DNA of 64,000 bases from Ramlibacter tataouinensis (GTDB lineage Bacteria; Pseudomonadota; Gammaproteobacteria; Burkholderiales; Burkholderiaceae_C): assembly GCF_001580455.1 (NCBI RefSeq), contig NZ_CP010951.1, positions 4,675,001-4,739,000 of the forward strand, written 5' to 3'. Made by a program: the position numbers and the translations under genes. This document shows positions 8,735 to 16,610 of this stretch, one piece after another (the first letter of the stretch is position 1; each line of letters starts with the position of its first letter). The notes below the pieces were generated by a model. The model was not told where the DNA came from. It searched no databases and saw only the letters and a program-made list of their open reading frames with translations.

Positions 8735-9499
8735 ATGCCCACGCAGCGTATTCCTCTGCAATTGCGCCGCCTGCCCCACGTGTTGGCTGAGGAAGCGCGG
8801 AGCAACCGGGTGCTCGCCTCCTTGCCCGAGCCGGTGTGGCAGCAATGGCAAGCCCTTCTGGAATTCGTGGAGGTGCCTTCGGGCACGGTGCTCTACGAGC
8901 CCGGCGACGTGCTGCACTACGTCTATTTCCCGGCCAACTGCGTGGTGTCGCTCATGCACGTCCTGGCCGATGGCGCCAGCGCGCAGATCGCCGTGGTCGG
9001 CGCGGAAGGGATCGTGGGTGTGCCCGGCTTCATGGGCGGCGGCATTTCGCGCACGCGCTCGCAGCTGCAGTCGGGCGGGCTGGCAGCCCGGCTTCCGGCC
9101 GAAGTGGTTGCCACGGAGTTCGAGCGCGGTGGGGCGGTGATGCGACTGTTGCTGCGGCACACGCAGGCGCTGATCGCGCAGATGTCGCAGATCGCCGTGT
9201 GCAACCGACACCATTCGCCGGAGCAGCAGATCTGCCGCTGGCTGCTGCTTGCACTGGACCGGGTGGAAGGGCCCGAAGTGCGGGCGACCCAGGAACTGAT
9301 CGCCTCCATGCTGGGGGTGCGGCGCGAGACCGTGACCGAGGCGGCGCGCAGACTCCAGACTCGCGGCGTGATCCAGTCACGCCGCGGGCATATTCAGGTG
9401 CTTGACCGCGGCGCGCTGGAACACAGCGCCTGCGAATGCTACGGGGCGATCAGGAAAGAATACGCCCGGCTGTTGCCGCCGCCGCTGCACATCATCTGA
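8735..9499 (+). CDS. Crp/Fnr-family transcriptional regulator
   Basis: Regulator of 254 aa with an N-terminal cyclic-nucleotide-binding-like beta roll (PSGTVLYEPGDVLHYVYFP, GAEGIVGVPGFM) and a C-terminal Crp-type helix-turn-helix (ATQELIASMLGVRRETVTEA, then ARRLQTRGVIQSRRGHIQV). The beta roll has no N-terminal Cys cluster of the Fnr type and the cAMP-contacting motif is not clearly kept, so the effector is unknown. The ATG at 8735 is preceded by GGGAGG 12 bases away. Relatives in Burkholderiales often respond to redox or stress, but nothing in this sequence proves that. Confidence 0.88.
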   Translation: MPTQRIPLQLRRLPHVLAEEARSNRVLASLPEPVWQQWQALLEFVEVPSGTVLYEPGDVLHYVYFPANCVVSLMHVLADGASAQIAVVGAEGIVGVPGFMGGGISRTRSQLQSGGLAARLPAEVVATEFERGGAVMRLLLRHTQALIAQMSQIAVCNRHHSPEQQICRWLLLALDRVEGPEVRATQELIASMLGVRRETVTEAARRLQTRGVIQSRRGHIQVLDRGALEHSACECYGAIRKEYARLLPPPLHII

Positions 9500-9511
9500 A
9501 CCCCGCTTGCC

Positions 9512-10429
9512 TCAGGCAGCGGGCCGGCCGGCCTGCAGCATGCGCATCGCCGAGCTGACCAGCGCGGCCACCTCGGTCATGTTGCTGGGAACGATCAGCG
9601 TCGTGGTCGCGTCGGCAGCGACGCTGCTGTAGGCGTCCACGGCCCGCTCCGCGACCTTGAGCTGCACCGCCTGCTCGCCGCCCGGCTGGCGGATCGATTC
9701 GGCCACCTTGCGGATGGCCTCTGCCGTGGCCTCGGCCACGGCCAGGATCGCCGCAGCCTCGCCCTGGGCCCTGTTGATCTGGGCCTGTTTCTCGCCCTCC
9801 GACTTGGCGATGAAGGCTTGGCGCTCGCCCTCCGCCAGGTTGATCTGCTGCTGGCGCGTGCCTTCAGACGTGGCGATCAGGGCGCGCTTTTCACGCTCGG
9901 CGGTGATCTGCGCCTGCATGGCGTGCAGGATTTCCTTGGGCGGCGTCAGGTCCTTGATCTCGTAGCGCAGCACCTTGACGCCCCAGTTGAGCGCCGCCTC
10001 GTCGATGGCCTGCACCACCTGCGCGTTGATGATGTCGCGTTCCTCGAAGGTCTTGTCCAGCTCCAGCTTGCCGATCACGCTGCGCAGCGAAGTCTGGGCG
10101 AGCTGCGTCACGGCGACGATGTAGTTGGAGGAGCCGTAGCTGGCGCGCATCGGGTCGGTCACCTGGAAGTACAGGATGCCGTCCACCTGCAGTTGGGTGT
10201 TGTCGCGGGTGATGCAGACCTGGCTGGGCACGTCCAGCGGGATCTCCTTCAGGCTGTGCTTGTAGGCGACGCTGTCGATGAAGGGGATCAGGAAGTTCAG
10301 GCCTGGCGTGAGCGTTGCGTGGTAGCGGCCGAGACGCTCGACCACCCAGGCGTGCTGTTGCGGGACGACCTTGACCGACCGCACCACGAAGATGACGGCG
10401 ATGACGAACAAGACCAGTGCGATTGTCAT
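9512..10429 (-). CDS. SPFH/Band 7 (stomatin-like) membrane protein
   Basis: Protein of 305 aa with one N-terminal membrane helix (MTIALVLFVIAVIFVV), the SPFH core (VVPQQHAWVVERLGRYHATL, SLKEIPLDVPSQVCITRDN, SYGSSNYIVAVTQLAQTSLR, MRYEIKDLTPP-like region) and a coiled coil rich in Gln/Glu/Ala (RQQQINLAEGERQAFIAKSE) that drives oligomer formation. The ATG at 10429 has a strong GGAGG, 11 bases ahead of the upstream gene's stop. It follows an NfeD gene in the same operon; the SPFH-NfeD pair is a known bacterial unit (QmcA/YbbK-YbbL type) linked to membrane microdomains and protein quality control. Confidence 0.93.
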   Translation of the reverse strand: MTIALVLFVIAVIFVVRSVKVVPQQHAWVVERLGRYHATLTPGLNFLIPFIDSVAYKHSLKEIPLDVPSQVCITRDNTQLQVDGILYFQVTDPMRASYGSSNYIVAVTQLAQTSLRSVIGKLELDKTFEERDIINAQVVQAIDEAALNWGVKVLRYEIKDLTPPKEILHAMQAQITAEREKRALIATSEGTRQQQINLAEGERQAFIAKSEGEKQAQINRAQGEAAAILAVAEATAEAIRKVAESIRQPGGEQAVQLKVAERAVDAYSSVAADATTTLIVPSNMTEVAALVSSAMRMLQAGRPAA

Positions 10430-10439
10430 GAGTTCCCTC

Positions 10440-10865
10440 CTAGATTTTTTCGACCACAAGCCGGCTGCCGACGACCTCGCGCACGCGGTGCGCGCCGCGG
10501 TCATGCCCCGACCCCGGGGCGGCGACCACCGTCCAGTTCGCGCCGCGGTAGCGCACGACGGCAGTGCCGTCAGGCTGCCAGGCCTCAACCTGCACGGTCT
10601 CGCCCACGTCGAGGTTCACATCGCGGTTCGAGGCCGCGTCCTGCGCCGCCGGGCGCCCGCGGCGCTGCAGGTAGAGCCCGGTGACCGCGCCGCCGCCGAC
10701 GATGGCCGCAGCCACAAGCTGCGCCGGGACGGATCCGCCCGTGTGCGCGGCCAGCGCACCGGCCGCCAGCCCGATGGCCAGCATCAGCAGGTAGAAAGTG
10801 CCCGTGGCCAGCTCAACGGCGACGGCCGCGCCCGTGAGCACCCACCAGACGGTCGAATCCAGCAT
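10440..10865 (-). CDS. NfeD-like membrane protein
   Basis: Protein of 141 aa with two to three N-terminal membrane helices (WWVLTGAAVAVELATGTFYL, LLMLAIGLAAGALAA, QLVAAAIVGGGAVTGLYL) and a C-terminal OB-fold (NLDVGETVQVEAWQPDG, AVVRYRGANWTVVA), the short NfeD1b architecture without a protease domain. The start at 10865 follows a strong AAGGAGGGGG. It ends 11 bases before the SPFH gene and forms an operon with it. Known function of the pair: OB-fold NfeD proteins associate with their SPFH partner in membrane assemblies. Confidence 0.9.
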   Translation of the reverse strand: MLDSTVWWVLTGAAVAVELATGTFYLLMLAIGLAAGALAAHTGGSVPAQLVAAAIVGGGAVTGLYLQRRGRPAAQDAASNRDVNLDVGETVQVEAWQPDGTAVVRYRGANWTVVAAPGSGHDRGAHRVREVVGSRLVVEKI

Positions 10866-11005
10866 GCCCCCTCCTTGTAGCCCTTGCGTATTGACTGAGC
10901 CACATTTTGGGTGAAATCGGCGTCCATGCAAGAGCGCGTCACCGTTCTTGCATACACTTCGCGCCTGCCGTTCGCTTTTTCCCCCGCCCTGGAGGGGCGC
11001 TCCCC

Positions 11006-13273
11006 ATGAAATTCCGCTTTCCCATCGTCATCATTGACGAGGACTATCGCTCCGAAAACACTTCGGGCCTGGGAATCCGCGCGCTGGCGCAGGCCATCGA
11101 GTCCGAGGGGATGGAGGTGCTGGGGGTGACCAGCTATGGCGACCTGTCGCAGTTCGCGCAGCAGCAAAGCCGGGCCAGCGCCTTCATCCTGTCCATCGAC
11201 GACGAGGAGTTCACGCCCGGCCCCGACCTCGACCCGGCGGTGCTGAACCTGCGCAACTTCATCGAGGAGGTGCGTCGCAAGAACGCCGACGTGCCGATCT
11301 ACGTCTACGGCGAGACCAAGACTTCGCGCCACCTGCCCAACGACGTCCTGCGTGAGCTGCACGGCTTCATCCACATGTACGAGGACACGCCGGAGTTCAT
11401 GGCGCGGCACATCATCCGCGAGGCCAAGTCCTACCTCGAGGGCATCCAGCCGCCGTTCTTCCGGGCGCTGCTCGATTACGCGGAGGACGGGTCCTATTCG
11501 TGGCACTGCCCGGGCCATTCGGGGGGCGTGGCCTTTCTCAAAAGCCCGGTGGGCCAGATGTTCCACCAGTTCTTCGGCGAGAACATGCTGCGCGCCGACG
11601 TCTGCAACGCGGTGGACGAACTCGGCCAGTTGCTGGACCACACCGGCCCGGTGGCGGCCAGCGAGCGCAATGCGGCGCGCATCTTCAACGCCGACCACTG
11701 CTTCTTCGTCACCAACGGCACGTCCACCTCGAACAAGATGGTGTGGCACCACACGGTGGCGCCCGGCGACGTGGTGGTGGTGGACCGCAACTGCCACAAG
11801 TCGATCCTGCACGCGATCATCATGACCGGGTCCATCCCGGTGTTCCTCAAGCCCACGCGCAACCATTTCGGCATCATCGGGCCGATCCCGCAGAGCGAGT
11901 TCGAGCCGGCCAACATCCGGGCGAAGATCGCCGCCAACCCGCTGCTGCAGGGCGTGGACGCCGAGCGCGTCAAGCCGCGCGTCATGACGCTGACGCAGTC
12001 CACTTACGACGGCGTGCTGTACAACACCGAGACCATCAAGAAGATGCTCGATGGCTACGTCGACACACTTCACTTCGACGAGGCCTGGCTGCCGCACGCG
12101 GCCTTCCACCCGTTCTACGGCGGCTACCACGCCATGGGCAAGTACCGCACACGGCCCCGGGAGTCGCTGACCTTCGCCACCCAGTCGACGCACAAACTGC
12201 TGGCGGGCATCAGCCAGGCCAGCCATGTGCTGGTGCAGGACTCGCAGAACCGCAAGCTCGACCGGCACCTGTTCAACGAGGCGTACCTGATGCACACCTC
12301 GACCAGCCCGCAGTACTCGATCATCGCCAGCTGCGACGTGGCCGCGGCGATGATGGAGCCACCCGGCGGCACGGCCCTGGTCGCGGAGTCGATCGTGGAA
12401 GCGCTGGACTTCCGGCGCGCCATGCGCAAGGTCGACGAGGACTACGGCAAGGGCGACTGGTGGTTCAAGGTGTGGGGTCCCGACCACCTGGCCGAGGAGG
12501 GCATCGGCCGCGCGGACGACTGGATCATCAAGGGCGAGGCCCGCACGGCCAAATGGCACGGCTTCGGCAACCTGGCCGAGGGCTTCAACATGCTGGACCC
12601 GATCAAGTCCACCATCGTCACCCCGGGCCTGGACCTCAACGGCAAGTTCGCCAAGACCGGCATCCCCGCCAGCATCGTCACGCGCTTCCTGGCCGAGCAC
12701 GGGATCATCGTGGAGAAGACCGGGCTCTACAGCTTCTTCATCATGTTCACCATCGGCATCACCAAGGGCCGCTGGAACACGCTGCTGACGGCCCTGCAGC
12801 AGTTCAAGGACGACTACCAGCGCAACCAGCCGATGTGGCGCATCCTGCCCGAGTTCTGCCAGCAGTTCCCGCGCTACGAGCGCATGGGGTTGGCCGACCT
12901 GTGCCAGCACGTGCATGAGCTGTATGCCAAGTACGACATTGCGCGCCTGACCACTGACATGTACCTGTCGGACCTGACGCCGGCCATGAAGCCGAGCGAC
13001 GCCTTCGCCTACATCGCCCACCGCAAGACCGAACGGGTGGAGATCGACGAACTGGAAGGCCGGATCACCACCTCGCTGGTGACGCCGTACCCACCCGGCA
13101 TCCCGCTGCTCATCCCTGGCGAGGTCTTCAACAAGAAGATCGTCGACTACCTGAAGTTCTCGCGCGAGTTCAACTCGCTGTGCCCGGGATTCGAGACCGA
13201 CATCCACGGCCTGGTCGAAGAGACCGGCGAGGACGGTCGCGTGCGCTACTTCGCCGACTGCGTCAAGGCCTAG
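11006..13273 (+). CDS. Class I Orn/Lys/Arg decarboxylase (arginine decarboxylase-like)
   Basis: PLP-dependent, acid-inducible-type decarboxylase of 755 aa. It shows the N-terminal wing domain (VIIDEDYRSENTSGLG), the PLP core with GHSGGVAFLKSPVG, FVTNGTSTSNKMV and HFDEAWLPHAAFHP, and the Schiff-base lysine in ATQSTHKLLAG (Lys397), followed by the C-terminal domain. GGAGGGG lies 8 bases ahead of the ATG. The length equals E. coli AdiA/LdcC-type enzymes; by overall style I favour arginine as substrate, but lysine or ornithine is possible. No agmatine antiporter or regulator is adjacent, so this copy may serve polyamine supply or cytoplasmic pH control without an encoded exchanger next door. Confidence 0.9.
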   Translation: MKFRFPIVIIDEDYRSENTSGLGIRALAQAIESEGMEVLGVTSYGDLSQFAQQQSRASAFILSIDDEEFTPGPDLDPAVLNLRNFIEEVRRKNADVPIYVYGETKTSRHLPNDVLRELHGFIHMYEDTPEFMARHIIREAKSYLEGIQPPFFRALLDYAEDGSYSWHCPGHSGGVAFLKSPVGQMFHQFFGENMLRADVCNAVDELGQLLDHTGPVAASERNAARIFNADHCFFVTNGTSTSNKMVWHHTVAPGDVVVVDRNCHKSILHAIIMTGSIPVFLKPTRNHFGIIGPIPQSEFEPANIRAKIAANPLLQGVDAERVKPRVMTLTQSTYDGVLYNTETIKKMLDGYVDTLHFDEAWLPHAAFHPFYGGYHAMGKYRTRPRESLTFATQSTHKLLAGISQASHVLVQDSQNRKLDRHLFNEAYLMHTSTSPQYSIIASCDVAAAMMEPPGGTALVAESIVEALDFRRAMRKVDEDYGKGDWWFKVWGPDHLAEEGIGRADDWIIKGEARTAKWHGFGNLAEGFNMLDPIKSTIVTPGLDLNGKFAKTGIPASIVTRFLAEHGIIVEKTGLYSFFIMFTIGITKGRWNTLLTALQQFKDDYQRNQPMWRILPEFCQQFPRYERMGLADLCQHVHELYAKYDIARLTTDMYLSDLTPAMKPSDAFAYIAHRKTERVEIDELEGRITTSLVTPYPPGIPLLIPGEVFNKKIVDYLKFSREFNSLCPGFETDIHGLVEETGEDGRVRYFADCVKA

Positions 13274-13417
13274 CTGCCCCCGTCCCGGGCGCGCTTCATC
13301 CCTTCTTCCGGCAGTTCGTCGCGCCGGGCTGCGGTTCATCGCATGCCGGACGACCGACGCCCGATCGCTCTCTAAAGTTCGCTCCAACGGCCACCCCGGC
13401 CGGTCAAGGAGAAAAAA

Positions 13418-13678
13418 ATGAGAACGATCGCAACCGGTTTTTCGCCTGCGCCGCAGCCCCTGGTGTCCACCGCCATCCGGCTGGCCATCGCCTTGGCCGT
13501 GGCCGCCGCGCTGGCGGCCGGCTGGGTCTACGCCGAGGGCCAGAGCCGGGTCGCGGTACACGCCAGCAGTGGCGCCATCAACGCGACCTACGTGACATTG
13601 CCGAGGGTCGAGGTCGTCGGCCGCCGTGACACCTCCGGGATTGCCAAGGTCGCCGCCTCCGGCGCCGCGGCGCTGTGA
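13418..13678 (+). CDS. Small single-pass membrane protein, unknown
   Basis: An 86-residue protein with AAGGAG 6 bases before the ATG. A short polar N-terminus is followed by one hydrophobic helix (AIRLAIALAVAAALAAGWVY, about residues 19-38) and a 45-residue tail with no Cys, including ATYVTLPRVEVVGRR. The tail probably faces the periplasm. Its stop overlaps the GTG of the LytS-type kinase (GTGA), so the small gene is the first cistron of that two-component operon. I do not recognise a family. The 144-base gap upstream holds the likely promoter, but I see no convincing consensus hexamers. Confidence 0.75.
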   Translation: MRTIATGFSPAPQPLVSTAIRLAIALAVAAALAAGWVYAEGQSRVAVHASSGAINATYVTLPRVEVVGRRDTSGIAKVAASGAAAL

Positions 13679-14925
13679 GCTCAGGGAATAATCCAAGGCT
13701 CATGGCGACCGACAAGAACGAACCCCCCTCCCGGCGCGGCGCCTTCGTCGCCTGGCTCGCCGCCATCAACAACCAGCTCAGCCACTGGGCGGCCTCGCTC
13801 TCCTGGGGGCGGCTCATCCTTCTGATCATCGTGGTCCTGGCCGCAGGCAGCATCGTCTCCGACCAGCTGCACCTGAAGCACGACAGGATCCGGGTCAAGC
13901 GCAACCAGGACCAGGTACAGGTCACCATCTCCGACAAGGACGGCATCCGCATCAGCAGGGGCCGGCCGCCGGGTTCGGCCGCTTCGGGACCGGCGCAGCA
14001 GGGCGGGGCACCGGTACAGGGCGCACAGGAGGGGAACCCGCCCGGCATCGTGATCGACACCGACGACGAGGATCTCGCCGAGCTCAAGGGCCTGCTCAGC
14101 CAGCAGATCTTCACGGTGCGCGGCCTCATCGGCGATCTGGGTGCAATGCTGCTGACGGTAGCCTTCGCCTACCTGGTGGGCGCCAAGATCGTGATGCGCA
14201 AGGTGGCGCAGGCCGATGCCAAGGTGCGCACTGCCGAGCACGCCGCCGAACACGAGGCCATGGAGCGCCAACTGGTCCAGGCGCGCCTGCAGGTGCTGCA
14301 GGCCCAGGTGGAACCGCACTTCCTGTTCAACACCCTGGCGGCCATCGACTACCTGATCGAAACGGATCCGCCGCGCGCCAGCCAGATGCAGAAGGCGCTG
14401 ATCACCTACCTGCGCGGCGCGCTGCCCCAGATGCGGCAGGAATCGTCCACGCTCGGCCGCGAGCTCAGGCTGATCCGGTCCTACCTGGACCTGATCAAGA
14501 TGCGGATGGAAGACCGGCTGGTGGTGGACTTCAACGTCCCCGAAGGTGCGCAGACGGCCGAGTTCCCGCCGATGATGCTGCAGTCACTGGTGGAAAACTC
14601 GATCAAGCACGGCATCGAACCCAAGCCCGAAGGCGGCAGGGTGAGCGTGTCGGCCCGCATCCAGAACGGTCAGCTCTGGGTGGAAGTGAAGGACACCGGC
14701 GTGGGCATCGTCGACACGGATCGCCTCGAGTCGCCGACCTCGGGATCGGGCCTGGGCCTGCAGAACATCCGCGAGCGCCTGGCCATGCTGTTCCCGGGCA
14801 AGAGCCGCCTGGTACTGGTCTCCGACGAGTCCCTGGGCACTTCGGTCAAGATCGTCGTGCCTTACCAGGTCGGCCCCGAGGTGGCCGCCGACCTGGGCGA
14901 ATACGGCCAGGAGAAGCCCGCGTGA
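13675..14925 (+). CDS. LytS/YehU-type sensor histidine kinase
   Basis: Kinase of 416 aa. One N-terminal membrane helix (GRLILLIIVVLAAGSIVSD) is followed by a periplasmic or linker stretch of about 80 residues rich in charged and Pro/Gly residues, a second helix (GDLGAMLLTVAFAYLVGAKI), a short coiled coil and the His_kinase domain QAQVEPHFLFNTLAAIDYL (His215). The ATPase part has LQSLVENSIKHGIEPKPEGG and KDTGVGI, then GSGLGLQNIRERL. The start used is the GTG overlapping the upstream stop; ATG 13702 (MATDKNEPP) is an alternative. It overlaps the LytTR regulator by GTGA. Such pairs control envelope or peptide/pyruvate responses; the signal here is unknown. Confidence 0.9.
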   Translation: MSSGNNPRLMATDKNEPPSRRGAFVAWLAAINNQLSHWAASLSWGRLILLIIVVLAAGSIVSDQLHLKHDRIRVKRNQDQVQVTISDKDGIRISRGRPPGSAASGPAQQGGAPVQGAQEGNPPGIVIDTDDEDLAELKGLLSQQIFTVRGLIGDLGAMLLTVAFAYLVGAKIVMRKVAQADAKVRTAEHAAEHEAMERQLVQARLQVLQAQVEPHFLFNTLAAIDYLIETDPPRASQMQKALITYLRGALPQMRQESSTLGRELRLIRSYLDLIKMRMEDRLVVDFNVPEGAQTAEFPPMMLQSLVENSIKHGIEPKPEGGRVSVSARIQNGQLWVEVKDTGVGIVDTDRLESPTSGSGLGLQNIRERLAMLFPGKSRLVLVSDESLGTSVKIVVPYQVGPEVAADLGEYGQEKPA

Positions 14926-15743
14926 GTTCGGCAGGCGCGCCGCGCACGGCCATCCTGGCGGACGATGAGCGCCTGCTGCGCGAACAGCTCAAGGCCAGGC
15001 TGTCCGAAGCGTGGCCCGACCTGAAGATCGTGGGCGAGGCCCGTGACGGCAACGAAGCCTTGGGCCTGGCCGACGAATTGCGGCCCGACGTGGTGTTTCT
15101 CGACATCCGCATGCCGGGCCTGACCGGCATCGAGGCGGCGCGCGAGATCCTGTCGCTTCCCGATTGGCACGGCGAAGTCGTCTTCGTGACCGCCTACGAT
15201 GAGTACGCGGTCACGGCCTTCGAGCAGGGCGCCCTCGACTACCTGCTCAAGCCGGTGGAGCCCGAACGCCTGGCGCAGACCGTCAGGCGCCTGCAGACGC
15301 GCCTGGCCGCACATCCCGCGCCGTCGGAGCGCCCGCAGGACGATGCCGCGCTGGACGCGCTGATGGCCGGGCTTTCGAAGCTGCAGCTCAAGCTGAACGC
15401 GCGCTCGCCGGTCGTGCAGCCGCTGCGCTGGATCCAGCACACCGCGGGCAGCAGCACCCGCTTGATCGATGTGAAGGACGTGCTGTTCTTCCGATCCGAC
15501 GAGAAGTACACGCGTGTCCAGACCCGCGACCAGGAGGGCTTCATCCGGACCCCGATCCGCGAGCTGTTGCCGCAACTGGATTCACAGCAGTTCTGGCAAA
15601 TCCACCGTTCGACGATCGTCAACCTGTCGGCCATTGCGGCCATCACCCGCGACGAGGCCGGTCGCCAGCGGGTCCACATTCAGGGGCATCCCGAGGTGCT
15701 CGAGGTCAGCCGCAGCTTCGCGCACCTGTTTCGCGCCTCTTGA
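14922..15743 (+). CDS. LytTR-family response regulator
   Basis: Response regulator of 273 aa. The receiver has LADDERLLREQL, phospho-acceptor Asp61 in VVFLDIRMPGLTG, VTAYDEYAV and the Lys in YLLKPVEPERL. After a linker of about 60 residues comes the LytTR DNA-binding domain: RLIDVKDVLFFRSDEKYTRV, IRELLPQL and FWQIHRSTIVNLSAIAAI. LytTR proteins bind direct repeats spaced by one helical turn. It starts at a GTG within the kinase stop and ends 33 bases from the convergent fabI stop. It is the expected partner of the LytS-type kinase just upstream. Confidence 0.93.
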   Translation: MSSAGAPRTAILADDERLLREQLKARLSEAWPDLKIVGEARDGNEALGLADELRPDVVFLDIRMPGLTGIEAAREILSLPDWHGEVVFVTAYDEYAVTAFEQGALDYLLKPVEPERLAQTVRRLQTRLAAHPAPSERPQDDAALDALMAGLSKLQLKLNARSPVVQPLRWIQHTAGSSTRLIDVKDVLFFRSDEKYTRVQTRDQEGFIRTPIRELLPQLDSQQFWQIHRSTIVNLSAIAAITRDEAGRQRVHIQGHPEVLEVSRSFAHLFRAS

Positions 15744-15757
15744 GCGGGCGCGCGGCG

Positions 15758-15777
15758 GGCCGGTGGTCGTGCCGGCC
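15758..15777. terminator. Weak GC hairpin between convergent genes
   Basis: Arms GGCCGG and CCGGCC with an 8-base loop lie between the stops of the LytTR regulator and fabI. There is no T run, so it would be at best a weak or factor-assisted terminator. Confidence 0.25.
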
Positions 15778-16574
15778 TAGACTTCCATCACGGCGAGAGC
15801 CGAGTGGCTGAACCCGCCGTCGACGTACATGATTTCGGCGGTGACCCCGGCTGACAGCTCGCTCAGGAGGAAGGCGGCGACATTGCCCACGTCCTCAATG
15901 GTCACGTTGCGGCGCAGGGGGGCGCCCGACGCGGCGATTCCGAGCAGCTTGCCGAAGTCCTTGATGCCGCTGGCCGCCAGGGTCTTGATCGGGCCGGCGC
16001 TGATGCCGTTCACGCGCACGGACCGGCCGTCGGGCAGCTTGCCCATGGCCTCGGCAAGGTAGCGCACCGAAGCCTCCAGGCTGGCCTTGGCCAGGCCCAT
16101 GGTGTTGTAGTTCGGAATCGCGCGCACCGCGCCCAGGTAGGACAGGGTGAGCAAGGCCGCGTTGTTGTTCAGCATGGGCATCGCCGCCTTGGCCATCGCG
16201 GGGAAGCTGTAGGCGCTGATGTCGTGCGCGATGCGGAAGTTCTCGCGCGAAAGCCCATCCAGGAAATTGCCCGCGATCGCCTCGCGCGGGGCGAAGCCAA
16301 TGCTATGGACGAAGCCGTCGAAGGTCGGCCAGGTCGCGGACAGGTCCTTGAACAGGCGATCGATCTGCGCGTCGTCGCCGACGTCGCAATCGAACACCAG
16401 ATTCGAGCCGAACTCGCTGGCGAACTCGGTGATCCGGTCCTTGAACCGATCTCCCACGTAACTGAAGGCGAGCTCCGCGCCCTGCTCGCGGCAGGCCTTG
16501 GCGATGCCATAGGCGATCGAGCGGTTCGACAGCAGGCCGGTGATCAGCAGTTTCTTCCCGGTCAGGAAACCCAT
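15777..16574 (-). CDS. fabI: Enoyl-[acyl-carrier-protein] reductase (NADH)
   Basis: Last reductive step of each fatty-acid elongation round, in the cytoplasm. At 265 aa it is family-typical, beginning MGFLTGKKLLITGLLSNRSI with the FabI-type nucleotide site. The catalytic triad sits exactly where E. coli numbering places it: Tyr146 (SYLGAV), Tyr156 and Lys163 (NYNTMGLAKASLEASVRYL). ISAGPIKTLAASGI is also typical. The family is the triclosan target. It is divergent from yejA with only 36 bases between start codons, so their promoters must overlap. The start ATG has only a weak GGGG ahead. A much longer open frame that runs on upstream of the ATG is antisense to yejA and is not believed. Confidence 0.96.
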   Translation of the reverse strand: MGFLTGKKLLITGLLSNRSIAYGIAKACREQGAELAFSYVGDRFKDRITEFASEFGSNLVFDCDVGDDAQIDRLFKDLSATWPTFDGFVHSIGFAPREAIAGNFLDGLSRENFRIAHDISAYSFPAMAKAAMPMLNNNAALLTLSYLGAVRAIPNYNTMGLAKASLEASVRYLAEAMGKLPDGRSVRVNGISAGPIKTLAASGIKDFGKLLGIAASGAPLRRNVTIEDVGNVAAFLLSELSAGVTAEIMYVDGGFSHSALAVMEV

Positions 16575-16610
16575 AAGTGCCCCGTTCAAAAAAATCGGCA
16601 GAATTGTCGC

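Noticed and set aside
10784..13696. 970-codon minus-strand frame opposite the decarboxylase.
   Set aside because: Shadow of GC3-biased coding; low-complexity composition and no domain, while the plus strand has a complete PLP enzyme.
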